Of a stretch of DNA of 64,000 nt, positions 36,901 through 43,958 are shown piece by piece. Position numbers and translations under genes: made by a program. The notes beneath the pieces were generated by a model. That model was not told the origin of the DNA. It worked only from the letters and a program-made list of their open reading frames with translations, and made no database searches. Source of the DNA: Chitinophagales bacterium (GTDB lineage: Bacteria > Bacteroidota > Bacteroidia > Chitinophagales > Chitinophagaceae); contig JACJXQ010000008.1 of assembly GCA_020636495.1 (NCBI GenBank), positions 744,001 to 808,000 of the forward strand. Direction: 5' to 3'. The stretch's first letter is position 1; each line of letters starts with the position of its first letter.

Positions 36901-37202
36901 TCAATGCCTGCGGCAGTGACACGGTACAGTTAGGCTGGCCTCTGAGCGTACAGAGCGTAGCGGGAGAAGACCAGCTGAGTATCTATCCTAACCCTGCGAG
37001 GGATCACATAACAGTGAGACTTCAGCAGACAGCGATAGAGACCGTAGAGGTAGTGAACAGTGTAGGAAGTGTCGTATACAGGACTTCAGTAAACAGTAAC
37101 GAGCACCGCATAGACATCAGCGGACTGGCCAATGGTCACTACATGCTGCGTGCAATAACTGCGGATGGTATGATCACTAAACAGTTCGATATACTGAAAT
37201 AA
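30996..37202 (+). CDS. Giant secreted beta-helix protein C with T9SS sorting domain
   Basis: 2068 residues, the longest of the six. Signal peptide to VNA/Q27. Beta-helix I runs to about 822 and contains regular 28-31-residue coils of the form YMYNYGPVYSSSYAEFTNNT, which would stack Tyr, Ser and Asn ladders. Then come sandwich and CARDB-like domains (to about 1080), beta-helix II (1082-1524), a second sandwich, two Ig-like domains from about 1681, gliding-motility-type and PKD-like modules, and the T9SS domain from about 1991. The 3' end is a mosaic: 36051-36990 follows gene A with only about six differences, 36993-37084 follows gene B, and the last 111 bp are again identical to gene A. Its terminator is unrelated to those of A and B. 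Confidence 0.85.
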   Translation: MKQINKMKVSVLSAVFLLVAAVSVNAQLNGVYTVYGSGANYADLQAAANALSAGVSGPVVFKIRPGNWSSSSTSSAIIGNISGASATNTITFEAENGSAATTTITNSNSSSSTSSNHIFYFNGGKYVRVRNLTLNKSHSTYGVCVRFAGDADYNIVENCILTGSSSTTTSTDKSRVYGTSLASANNNIIRNNTINYGSYGIYWQGNGSSSSSQSPYNEFTGNTMNNQYAYGIRIYYTKYSVVDNNSINSNMSGSFYGVYAYYSDYVKIRNNSGSIINKSSTAMPMYVYYCDGSSSDRCQVTGNNFTVSTSSSVYPAYNYYSYYLDYKNNTINATSTGTSGYVYNYMGYGCSYGDISNNSITTLNKYYMYFYGLYSASYADMNNNAIKMTQSANNSAYCYLYGLMYSASYCNSNNNTMEIDHLGTGYMYNRGSVYSSSYSKADGNNIKVSSRASSYMYNYGPVYSSSYAEFTNNTVEYNCKNASYMNNYLLYSSSYSKLNGNTISINKTGGTYYIYNYHNYSSTGGEMKNNVINSYNTTSYYTYNYFLYSSTNGVFDGNTVNTTNTSTSSSASIYNYCYYSSNFSFNGNKIHNNNKAGTMYGCYMYNNGYTGGVIANNEISCISSSASVYGMMVYYQTNVKVYNNAVYTKTAGSCYGPLYWAYSTNVDVYNNTFHSDATGGTNYGAYIYQTASNYTGTFYNNVISKTSANGYGIYMYTDAYISGMDYNNIYKPGASGLIYRVTPSATYNTIQDWRNASGKDMNSLSYLPGYMNTATGDLRPDPANPSSWALNGRGVQMTGNDKDLNGNPRALTTIAGVPDLGAYEFTPTATPPNCTLIPATPTANSTQVVTFGQDTVAVLKWGNTVPTGFAVRQYTGTNPPGITSINPTQMFYYADFVGTGTSLDYEQDLYYKDPWLGTIASKSALRLAEKVGSNGWTGYSPSVSNSNVVRNFIHTPSVQDVGALFTGIDVSDNASADAIIDPVPPFCPGTYTVRLRVKNNGNNKINNVKIDWQKDGGAISTINYTTPIDINGSSAGNEAIITLGPVTFGKAGVNIKAWTYLPNGVQDPIPGDDTLDQDYFAALSGTYTVGGTTPDFPTVVAAVGALNQYGTCGDVIFDVRPGVYTGQVVLKNAVSASNTTDHVTFQSVNGDPSTTQVSYSAAGTGDLPTVTMDGASNFTFRNMGIVAANSNYGTGVEFLNKASNDSFVGCRIIVGTATSSYLRCVWNSGQANCNYNTFKDCSLEGGYYGIYWYTTSSPYSKGLTIDGCTMNPYYYGTYIYYSNELTARNNTITARQPGTSYYGLMAYMYNPNNSGKTSEIYGNKIVGFYGYSMYLYYVDGTTSKRSKVMNNAVLTASNTTCYYPMLLYYPSNCDVYNNTLINNGNSSTSYYGAYIYLSTYPNNKIYNNVFANRAGGYAASITYSSGYGTEVDYNNLYSSSKSQLMTGASTSTSLSAWRSATGNDKHSVSYDPPFTSNTNPAPLTTNPGVWALNGHGVHITGNNKDINGNPRIENRVDGVPDIGAYEILPEVAPPAATANPATADPGDTQVFTFAGNEVGRITWGLTAPTTPVIVQQYSGEKGNGIAAAASPMGSMYFHTDVAPVGNGTTFDFDFNLDYMDIWLGDIAAEQNLRLAHRVNGYPWMVYSGSLSSADTTTDNIDASKLNRFGSYTALENGSIASAFVRAQGSVVICIGNSVLLNAEPQDGDNYKWYRNKTAIPGADGPNAKSYLATQPGDYSVVITFSGKSVESVPVTVTTIAPPNALINANGPLTYCTGNGLTLNAGNTTGVTYQWQLNGNDIPGATNNTYPVSQAGNYTVVVTNIGCSSTSTQTAVSSGPLTVDLGNDTSYCEVKNVWMKLDAGYPGAKYLWNTGDTTRTIEVKQGGKYTVQVDGGPNCVGQDDIQVTIDPLPKANGISFVQNGNTYQFFPSGPVGAVGFLWLFSDGSSSTQNNPTKTIDGDLYVRLVMFNACGSDTVQLGWPLSVQSVAGEDQLSIYPNPARDHITVRLQQTAIETVEVVNSVGSVVYRTSVNSNEHRIDISGLANGHYMLRAITADGMITKQFDILK

Positions 37203-37230
37203 GTAGAGATCATAATAACTACAATAAAGC

Positions 37231-37260
37231 AAAAGGGCGACTAGTAATGGTCGCCCTTTT
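37231..37260 (+). terminator. Terminator of gene C
   Basis: AAAAGGGCGAC and its complement GTCGCCCTTTT form the stem around TAGTAATG, followed by GTTTTG. Confidence 0.85.
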
Positions 37261-37448
37261 GTTTTGTATTACACAGAACATTATTGTCAAAATAACTACC
37301 TGCCAGAAGCAATGTTCTTAAACCCCAAATAATACATGTATATTATAGTTAAAGTGTATTGCGCTGTTATAAAATATATCACAATATATGCGCCGGACGA
37401 ACATTAAAAAATACAATAAAATCTTAATAATATTTTTGCTTTTAATTT

Positions 37449-37478
37449 CATTTTAATTTAAGTTTAATTTTATTTTCA
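37449..37478 (+). promoter_or_regulatory. 22-bp-phased direct repeats upstream of gene D
   Basis: CATTTTAA (37449) and TATTTTCA (37471) start 22 bp apart. Their distance to the ATG is the same as for the last box of gene C (118 bp). Confidence 0.5.
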
Positions 37479-37534
37479 TCTCTGATGTGCTTTTAAAAGA
37501 AACATCGTACGCATTAGGGATAAAAGTAAAATAA

Positions 37535-37563
37535 CAATTCGTGATAAAAATTTTTACGAATTG
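37535..37563. repeat. Inverted repeat in the gene D leader
   Basis: CAATTCGT (37535-37542) and ACGAATTG (37556-37563) are perfect arms around a spacer that contains AAAAATTTTT. It could be an operator or a leader hairpin; not seen before the other giant genes. Confidence 0.5.
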
Positions 37564-37571
37564 AAATAATA

Positions 37572-37583
37572 GGTAAACGTCTA
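37572..37583 (+). promoter_or_regulatory. GGTAAACG box of gene D
   Basis: GGTAAACGTCTA lies 5 bases before the first ATG and 14 before the second in-frame ATG (37598). The spacing in the other genes (10-11) lies between the two and does not decide the start. Confidence 0.5.
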
Positions 37584-37588
37584 AAAAA

Positions 37589-40500
37589 ATGAACAAAATG
37601 AAGCAACTTAACAAAAAGCTAACTCGGTTGGTAATGTTGGTGTCGATGGTTTTGATAGGCCAGGCATCATTATTTGCTCAACTGAATGGTACCTACACCG
37701 TTTATGGTTCAGGTGCCAACTACTCAACATTGCAGGCAGCTGCAAGTGCATTGAGTGCAGGTGTGTCTGGTCCGGTTACGTTCAAGATACGTTCCGGTAC
37801 ATGGACAGATGCTAACACTGTTATTGCCACTATTGGCAACATTGCCGGTGCCAGCGCAACGAACACGATCACGTTCGAAGCTGAGAATGGTAATGCCGCA
37901 ACTACCGTACTGGTGAACAGTAGTACAAGCAGTACTACGACATTGAACAACATCTTCTATCTAGATGGAGCAAAGTACATCAGGGTAAGAAACCTAACAT
38001 TAAATAAATCACATGCTACATATGGTACTTGTGTACGTTTTAATGGTGATGCTGATTATAATATCGTAGAGAATTGTATACTAACAGGAACGGTAAATAC
38101 GTCTACCTCAAACACAATGTCACGTGTATTCGGTACTGGTATTGGTGCCGCCAACGATAATATTATCAGGAATAACACGATCAATGGCGGTTCGTATGGT
38201 GTGTACTGGTATGGTAGTTCAACATCCTCAAGAAGCACGAACAATGAGTTCTCGGGGAACACGCTAATCAGCCCGTATGCATATGGTTTCTATACCTATT
38301 ATACAACGAATAACAAGATATTAAATAATACTATTACACGTACAGGAGCCGGAACTTTTTATGGTTTTTATATGTACTACGGTAATGGTGGTTATAAAAT
38401 AGAAGGCAATAGTTACACAGGTACATCAATTACGGGTGCCAACTATCCTATCTATATGTACTATTGCGATGGTGATATCAGCAACCGCGGTAGTATAAGT
38501 AATAATACCATCAATGTAACCAGTACAACTACCTTGTATGGTGCAACAATGTATTATGGCAACTACTATAGTTTTGCAAATAATAATATGACGTTGAGTA
38601 ATACAACGACACTTTACCCAATATACAATTACAACTACAATAGTAGTACTGCATTTACTTACGGTAAACAATGTTATATCAATAACAACGTAATTAACGC
38701 AACATCAACAACTACAGTATATATATACGGACACTATTACTATCAGCAGGATTGCCAGTTCAATAACAACAATATCACGATAAATAGTGGAGCGGGTACG
38801 CAGTATATTTATGCTGGATACTACTACCAGTATGGCCTTCAAATGAATGGGAATACTATCAATATGATTGGTACTACAGGCACAAAATATCTGTATGCAG
38901 GCTACTACTACGGTGAAAATGGATTTGAATTCAATAATAATGTTGTCAACGTATCGACGACTACAGGTACTTCTTACGTTTATGTAGGCTATTATACATA
39001 TTACAACCAACAACCAGTACACTACAATAATAACAGTATAACAATGACCGCCACTTCTACTGCGGCATTGTACAACTATTTTGGATACTATAACTATAAC
39101 AGTTTAGCTACAGGTAACGAAATAAAAGGTAACCAGGTGAATATGACAACCACCGGTACTGCTGCCTATAACTACATGGGTTATTATTTTAATGGACTCG
39201 ATCTGTCGGATAACACAGTTTACGTAAAATCTGCGAGTGCTGCATATGGTATCTACTCATATGGTAACTCCAGCGGTACGAACCCATGGACAGTAAAGAA
39301 CAATAAGGTTACGGCTATTGGTGGCGCAAGTACAGTTTATGGTTTTTACAATTATTATGCATCTAATGCGACGATTGCAAATAACGTAATTTATGCAAGT
39401 GGTAGCAGCACTTGTTATGGGTATATTGGTGGTTACAATAGTGGTGGTGGTAATTTCTATAACAACACTGTGCATACTGAAGGTACAAGTACCCACTATA
39501 CATTCTATTGTTACGAGTCCAGTGGAAGTCAGTTTGCTACGGTACGTAATAACGTTTTTTCTCGCAGTAGTACCGGTTCAGGTTATTTGCAGTACGGTTA
39601 TCAACCGCAGTTTTATGACATGGACTATAACAACTACTGGGCTAATGGAGGTACGATGTTGTATTGGGGTGGTCTAGGTACTACATACACTACTGTCACT
39701 TCTATGCGTACAGGCATGAACCAGAATATGAACTCCCTGTCATACAACCCCGGGTTTTACAGCACGAGTACTTCAGCTCCTGATCTCAGGCCAAATCCAG
39801 CCAATGCCAACAGTTGGTCACTGAACGGACGTGGTGTACAACTTTCAGGTAACGACAAGGATATCAATGGTAACGCACGTGCATTGACAACAGTAGCAGG
39901 TGTTCCGGATTTAGGAGCTTACGAATTCACGCCAACTGCTACACCTCCTAACTGTACTATGGCACCTGCTGCACCTGTGGCAAATGGAACACAAGTGGTA
40001 ACATTCGGAGAAGATACCGTAGCTGTGCTCAAATGGGGCAATACCGTACCCACAGGTTTTTCTGTAAAACAGTATACGGGTACAAATCCCCCCGGCATTA
40101 CATCAATCAATCCAACCCAGATGTTCTATTACGCCGATTTCCAGGGTACAGGGTCTAATTCAGGTTGCGAGCAGAGTTTATATTTTAAAGACCCATGGCT
40201 TGGTACTATTGCCTCTAAATCAGCTTTGCGTCTTGCAGAGAAAGTGGGTAGTAACAGTTGGGTTGGATATGCTCCCAGCACCAGTTCATCTAACGTAGTA
40301 CGCAACTTTATACTTACACCAACAGTGCAGACAGTCAGTGCTCTTTTCACTGGTATTGACGTAAGTGATAACGCGAGCGCTGACGCGATCATCGACCCTG
40401 TACCACCGTTCTGCCCGGGTACCTATACGGTACGTCTGCGTATCAAGAACAACGGTAACAATAAGATCAATAATGTGAAGATCGACTGGCAGATCAATGG

Positions 40501-43500
40501 AGGAGCAATTACCACCATTAATTACACTACACCGATCGACATCAATGGCAGCAGTGCCGGCAATACAGCAATTATTACACTGGCTCCGATCGCATTCGGT
40601 AATTCTGCAGTCAATATCAAAGCGTGGACCTACCTTCCTAATGGAGTTCAGGATCCAATACCTGGCGATGATACATTGAACCAGGATTACTTCGCAGCGC
40701 TGAGCGGCACTTATACAGTAGGCGGTACCACACCGGATTTCCCGAATGTAGTAGCTGCTGCAAATGCTTTGAACCAATACGGTACTTGTGGTGATGTAAT
40801 ATTCAATGTTCGTCCTGGTATATATACCGGCCAGGTTGTATTGAAAAATGCAGTATCTGCATCTAATACAACTGATCATGTAACCTTCCAGTCAACAAAT
40901 AGTGACCCAACTACTACTCAAATAAGTTATTCGGCAACCGGTAGTGGTGACATGCCGACCTTATTTATGAATGGTGCATCAAACTTCACCATTCGAAATT
41001 TGGGCATAGTAGCAGCCGGTGGTAGTTATGGTACTGGTATTGAGTTCCAAAACAAGGCGTCTTACGATAGTATTCTGGGTTGCCGTGTCATAGTGAGCAC
41101 GACTGCGAGCAGTAACTTTCGTTGCGTATGGAACAGCGGCCAGTCAGATTGTAATTACAACACGTTCAAAGATTGTAGTCTTGAAGGTGGATACTATGGT
41201 ATCTACTGGTACACTACCAGCGCACCTTACAGTAAAGGTTTGACAGTTGACAACTGTACGATGAACCCGTACTATTATGGTACCTATATTTACTACAGTA
41301 ATGAGCTGACAGCACGTAACAATACGATAATTGCACGTCAACCGGGAACTTCTTACTATGGTTTGATGGCTTATATGTATAACCCGAATAATCCTAATAA
41401 GACCTCGGATATCTATGGTAACAAAGTGATTGGTTTCTACGGGTATAGTATGTATTTGTACTATGTTGACGGTACTACGAGCAAACGCAGTAGGGTGATG
41501 AACAACGCGGTAATTACTGCTGATAACACTACGTGTTACTATCCTATGTTGCTGTACTATCCATCCAATTGTGATATATACAACAATACACTGATCAACA
41601 ACGGTGGAAGTTCAACATCGTATTATGGTGCTTATATCTACCTGAGTACTTACCCGAATAACAAGATATATAACAACGTGTTTGCCAACCGTGCAGGTGG
41701 TTATGCTGCCAGTGTGACATTTAGTTCAGGTTATGGTACTGAAATGGATTATAATGACCTTTACTCCAGCAGTACAACCCAGATGATGACCGGTAACAGT
41801 ACCGCTGCTGATCTGGCAGCATGGCGCACAGGTTCTGGTCTTGATGCACACTCTGTGTCTTACGACCCTCCGTTTATCAGCAGCACAAACCCTGCTCCTT
41901 TGACCACCAATCCCGGTGTATGGGCGCTGAATGGTCACGGTGTACACATCACCGGTAACAATAAGGATATAAATGGAAATCCTCGTATTGAGAAACGCGT
42001 GGATGGTGCACCAGATCTGGGTGCTTACGAAATAATACCAGAGGTAGCTCCTCCTGCTGCAACTGCAAATCCTGCTACAGCTGATCCGGGTGATACACAG
42101 GTATTCACTTTTGCAGGTAATGAAGTAGGACGTATCACCTGGGGCCTTACAGCTCCGTCTACTGCTGTAACTGTACGCCAGTACAGCGGTGAGAAAGGTA
42201 ACGGTATTGCTGCTGCGGCGAGCCCTATGGGCAGTATGTACTTCCATACGGATGTAGCGCCTGTGGGCAACGGAACAACCTTTGATTTTGATTTCAACCT
42301 GGATTATATGGATATCTGGTTAGGTGACATATCAGCAGAGAACAACCTGCGCCTTGCGCACCGCGTAAACGGTTATCCATGGATGGTATACAGTGGCTCA
42401 CTGAGTACAGTTGATACCACTACCGATAATATAGATGCGTCCAAACTGAACCGTTTCGGATCTTATACGGCTCTTGAGAACGGCAGTATCGCTTCGGCCT
42501 TCGTACGTGCGCAGGGTAGTGTGGTTATCTGTATTGGCAACAGTGTAGTATTGAACGCCGAACCACAAGATGGTGATTATTACAAATGGTATCGTAATAA
42601 AGTAGCAATAAGTGGCGCTGAAGGCCCTAATGCTAAAACTTATCTGGCTACCCAGCCAGGAGACTACAGCGTGGTAATCACCTTCAGTGGTAAGAGCGTA
42701 GAATCAGTACCACTTACGGTAACGACAATCGCGCCACCGAATGCGCTGATCAACGCGAATGGTCCTCTGACCTATTGTACGGGTAACGGCCTGACGCTGA
42801 ATGCGGGTAACACTACAGGCGTGACCTACCAGTGGCAGTTGAACGGCAATAACATCCCTGGTGCAACGAACAATACCTTCCCTGTAAGCCAAGCAGGTAA
42901 CTATACTGTAGTTGTAACGAACATCGGCTGTTCCAGCACTTCAACACAGACAACCGTTAGCTCCGGACCGATAGTAGTAGACCTGGGAAGGGATACCAGC
43001 TATTGTGAGATCAAGAATGTATGGATGAAGCTGGATGCAGGTTACCCCGGCGCGAAATACTTGTGGAACACCGGCGATACAACGCGTACGATAGAGGTTA
43101 AGAAAGGCGGCAAGTACACTGTACAGGTAGATGGTGGTCCTAACTGCGTAGGGCAGGATGATATCCAGGTAACGATCGACCCGCTACCGAAAGCGAATGG
43201 TATCTCTTTTGTACAGAACGGCAATACGTACCAGTTCTTCCCGAGCGGTCCAGTAGGTGCAGTTGGTTTCTTATGGATATTCAGTGATGGTTCTGTAAGT
43301 ACACAAACGAATCCAACGAAGACTATTTCAGGCGACTTGTATGTAAGGCTGGTGATGTTCAATGCCTGTGGCAGTGATACTGTACAGTTGGGCTGGCCGC
43401 TAAGCGTACAAAATGTAGTCGGTGAAGACGAGCTAAGCATCTATCCTAACCCTGCGAAAGACCAAATTACAGTTAGATTGCCGCAGACAGCGATAGAGAC

Positions 43501-43660
43501 AGTAGAAGTAGTGAATAGTGTGGGCAGTGTTGTATACAAGACAACTGTTAACGGTAATGAACATCGTATTGATATCAGCTGTCTTGCAAATGGCCATTAT
43601 ATGCTTAGAGCAATAACCGATTCCGGCACGATCACAAAACAATTTGATGTATTAAAGTAG
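37589..43660 (+). CDS. Giant secreted beta-helix protein D with T9SS sorting domain
   Basis: 2023 residues from the first ATG; the ATG three codons on (MKQLNKK) aligns better with the starts of B and C and may be the true one. Signal peptide to LFA/Q31. Beta-helix I to about 777 has 28-residue coils such as YIYAGYYYQYGLQMNGNTIN. It is followed by sandwich, CARDB-like (from 939), beta-helix II (1037-1478), sandwich, two Ig-like domains (from about 1636), gliding-motility-type, PKD-like and T9SS domain (from about 1945). The DNA is clearly more diverged from A-C than they are from each other, but short stretches (around 42181-42300 and 42741-42830) are nearly the same as A, which suggests rarer exchange. 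Confidence 0.85.
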   Translation: MNKMKQLNKKLTRLVMLVSMVLIGQASLFAQLNGTYTVYGSGANYSTLQAAASALSAGVSGPVTFKIRSGTWTDANTVIATIGNIAGASATNTITFEAENGNAATTVLVNSSTSSTTTLNNIFYLDGAKYIRVRNLTLNKSHATYGTCVRFNGDADYNIVENCILTGTVNTSTSNTMSRVFGTGIGAANDNIIRNNTINGGSYGVYWYGSSTSSRSTNNEFSGNTLISPYAYGFYTYYTTNNKILNNTITRTGAGTFYGFYMYYGNGGYKIEGNSYTGTSITGANYPIYMYYCDGDISNRGSISNNTINVTSTTTLYGATMYYGNYYSFANNNMTLSNTTTLYPIYNYNYNSSTAFTYGKQCYINNNVINATSTTTVYIYGHYYYQQDCQFNNNNITINSGAGTQYIYAGYYYQYGLQMNGNTINMIGTTGTKYLYAGYYYGENGFEFNNNVVNVSTTTGTSYVYVGYYTYYNQQPVHYNNNSITMTATSTAALYNYFGYYNYNSLATGNEIKGNQVNMTTTGTAAYNYMGYYFNGLDLSDNTVYVKSASAAYGIYSYGNSSGTNPWTVKNNKVTAIGGASTVYGFYNYYASNATIANNVIYASGSSTCYGYIGGYNSGGGNFYNNTVHTEGTSTHYTFYCYESSGSQFATVRNNVFSRSSTGSGYLQYGYQPQFYDMDYNNYWANGGTMLYWGGLGTTYTTVTSMRTGMNQNMNSLSYNPGFYSTSTSAPDLRPNPANANSWSLNGRGVQLSGNDKDINGNARALTTVAGVPDLGAYEFTPTATPPNCTMAPAAPVANGTQVVTFGEDTVAVLKWGNTVPTGFSVKQYTGTNPPGITSINPTQMFYYADFQGTGSNSGCEQSLYFKDPWLGTIASKSALRLAEKVGSNSWVGYAPSTSSSNVVRNFILTPTVQTVSALFTGIDVSDNASADAIIDPVPPFCPGTYTVRLRIKNNGNNKINNVKIDWQINGGAITTINYTTPIDINGSSAGNTAIITLAPIAFGNSAVNIKAWTYLPNGVQDPIPGDDTLNQDYFAALSGTYTVGGTTPDFPNVVAAANALNQYGTCGDVIFNVRPGIYTGQVVLKNAVSASNTTDHVTFQSTNSDPTTTQISYSATGSGDMPTLFMNGASNFTIRNLGIVAAGGSYGTGIEFQNKASYDSILGCRVIVSTTASSNFRCVWNSGQSDCNYNTFKDCSLEGGYYGIYWYTTSAPYSKGLTVDNCTMNPYYYGTYIYYSNELTARNNTIIARQPGTSYYGLMAYMYNPNNPNKTSDIYGNKVIGFYGYSMYLYYVDGTTSKRSRVMNNAVITADNTTCYYPMLLYYPSNCDIYNNTLINNGGSSTSYYGAYIYLSTYPNNKIYNNVFANRAGGYAASVTFSSGYGTEMDYNDLYSSSTTQMMTGNSTAADLAAWRTGSGLDAHSVSYDPPFISSTNPAPLTTNPGVWALNGHGVHITGNNKDINGNPRIEKRVDGAPDLGAYEIIPEVAPPAATANPATADPGDTQVFTFAGNEVGRITWGLTAPSTAVTVRQYSGEKGNGIAAAASPMGSMYFHTDVAPVGNGTTFDFDFNLDYMDIWLGDISAENNLRLAHRVNGYPWMVYSGSLSTVDTTTDNIDASKLNRFGSYTALENGSIASAFVRAQGSVVICIGNSVVLNAEPQDGDYYKWYRNKVAISGAEGPNAKTYLATQPGDYSVVITFSGKSVESVPLTVTTIAPPNALINANGPLTYCTGNGLTLNAGNTTGVTYQWQLNGNNIPGATNNTFPVSQAGNYTVVVTNIGCSSTSTQTTVSSGPIVVDLGRDTSYCEIKNVWMKLDAGYPGAKYLWNTGDTTRTIEVKKGGKYTVQVDGGPNCVGQDDIQVTIDPLPKANGISFVQNGNTYQFFPSGPVGAVGFLWIFSDGSVSTQTNPTKTISGDLYVRLVMFNACGSDTVQLGWPLSVQNVVGEDELSIYPNPAKDQITVRLPQTAIETVEVVNSVGSVVYKTTVNGNEHRIDISCLANGHYMLRAITDSGTITKQFDVLK

Positions 43661-43683
43661 CTTCTAATAACAATAACAAAAAC

Positions 43684-43711
43684 GGGGTGGACTTCTGTCC
43701 ACCCTTTTTTG
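43684..43711 (+). terminator. Terminator of gene D
   Basis: GGGTGGAC/GTCCACCC stem around TTCT followed by a T-run. Confidence 0.9.
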
Positions 43712-43854
43712 TTATTACACTAATCAAGAGTTAATAATGGTTGTCTGTCGGTATGTTTATACTGTCATAGTAATATTTTGTTTATGTGAATGGTTAGGTA
43801 AAAGGGATTAAAAACAGATTAAATTATATTTATTCAAATATTTTACTGGCTGAT

Positions 43855-43886
43855 TTTGTTGGTAATTTATTCTTCCCTTACCTTTG
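43855..43886 (+). promoter_or_regulatory. Candidate promoter of gene E
   Basis: TTTG (43855-43858), a 20-base spacer and TACCTTTG (43879-43886) form a full Bacteroidota -33/-7 pair, 72 bases before the ATG. Confidence 0.6.
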
Positions 43887-43934
43887 ATTAACAGAACTAC
43901 GTTACATTTTTTATACGTTGTTTTCTGTGGTAAT

Positions 43935-43948
43935 GGTAAAACGATATA
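43935..43948 (+). promoter_or_regulatory. GGTAAACG-like box of gene E
   Basis: GGTAAAACGATATA ends 10 bases before the ATG. It is a slightly altered form of the box in genes A-D. Confidence 0.4.
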
Positions 43949-43958
43949 ATTCCTTTTT

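Larger units (their letters stand above)
37261..37588 (+). promoter_or_regulatory. Gene-free upstream region of giant gene D
   Basis: AT-rich. It contains a pair of 22-bp-phased boxes (37449-37478), an 8-bp inverted repeat (37535-37563) and the GGTAAACG box. No gene is seen. Confidence 0.6.
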
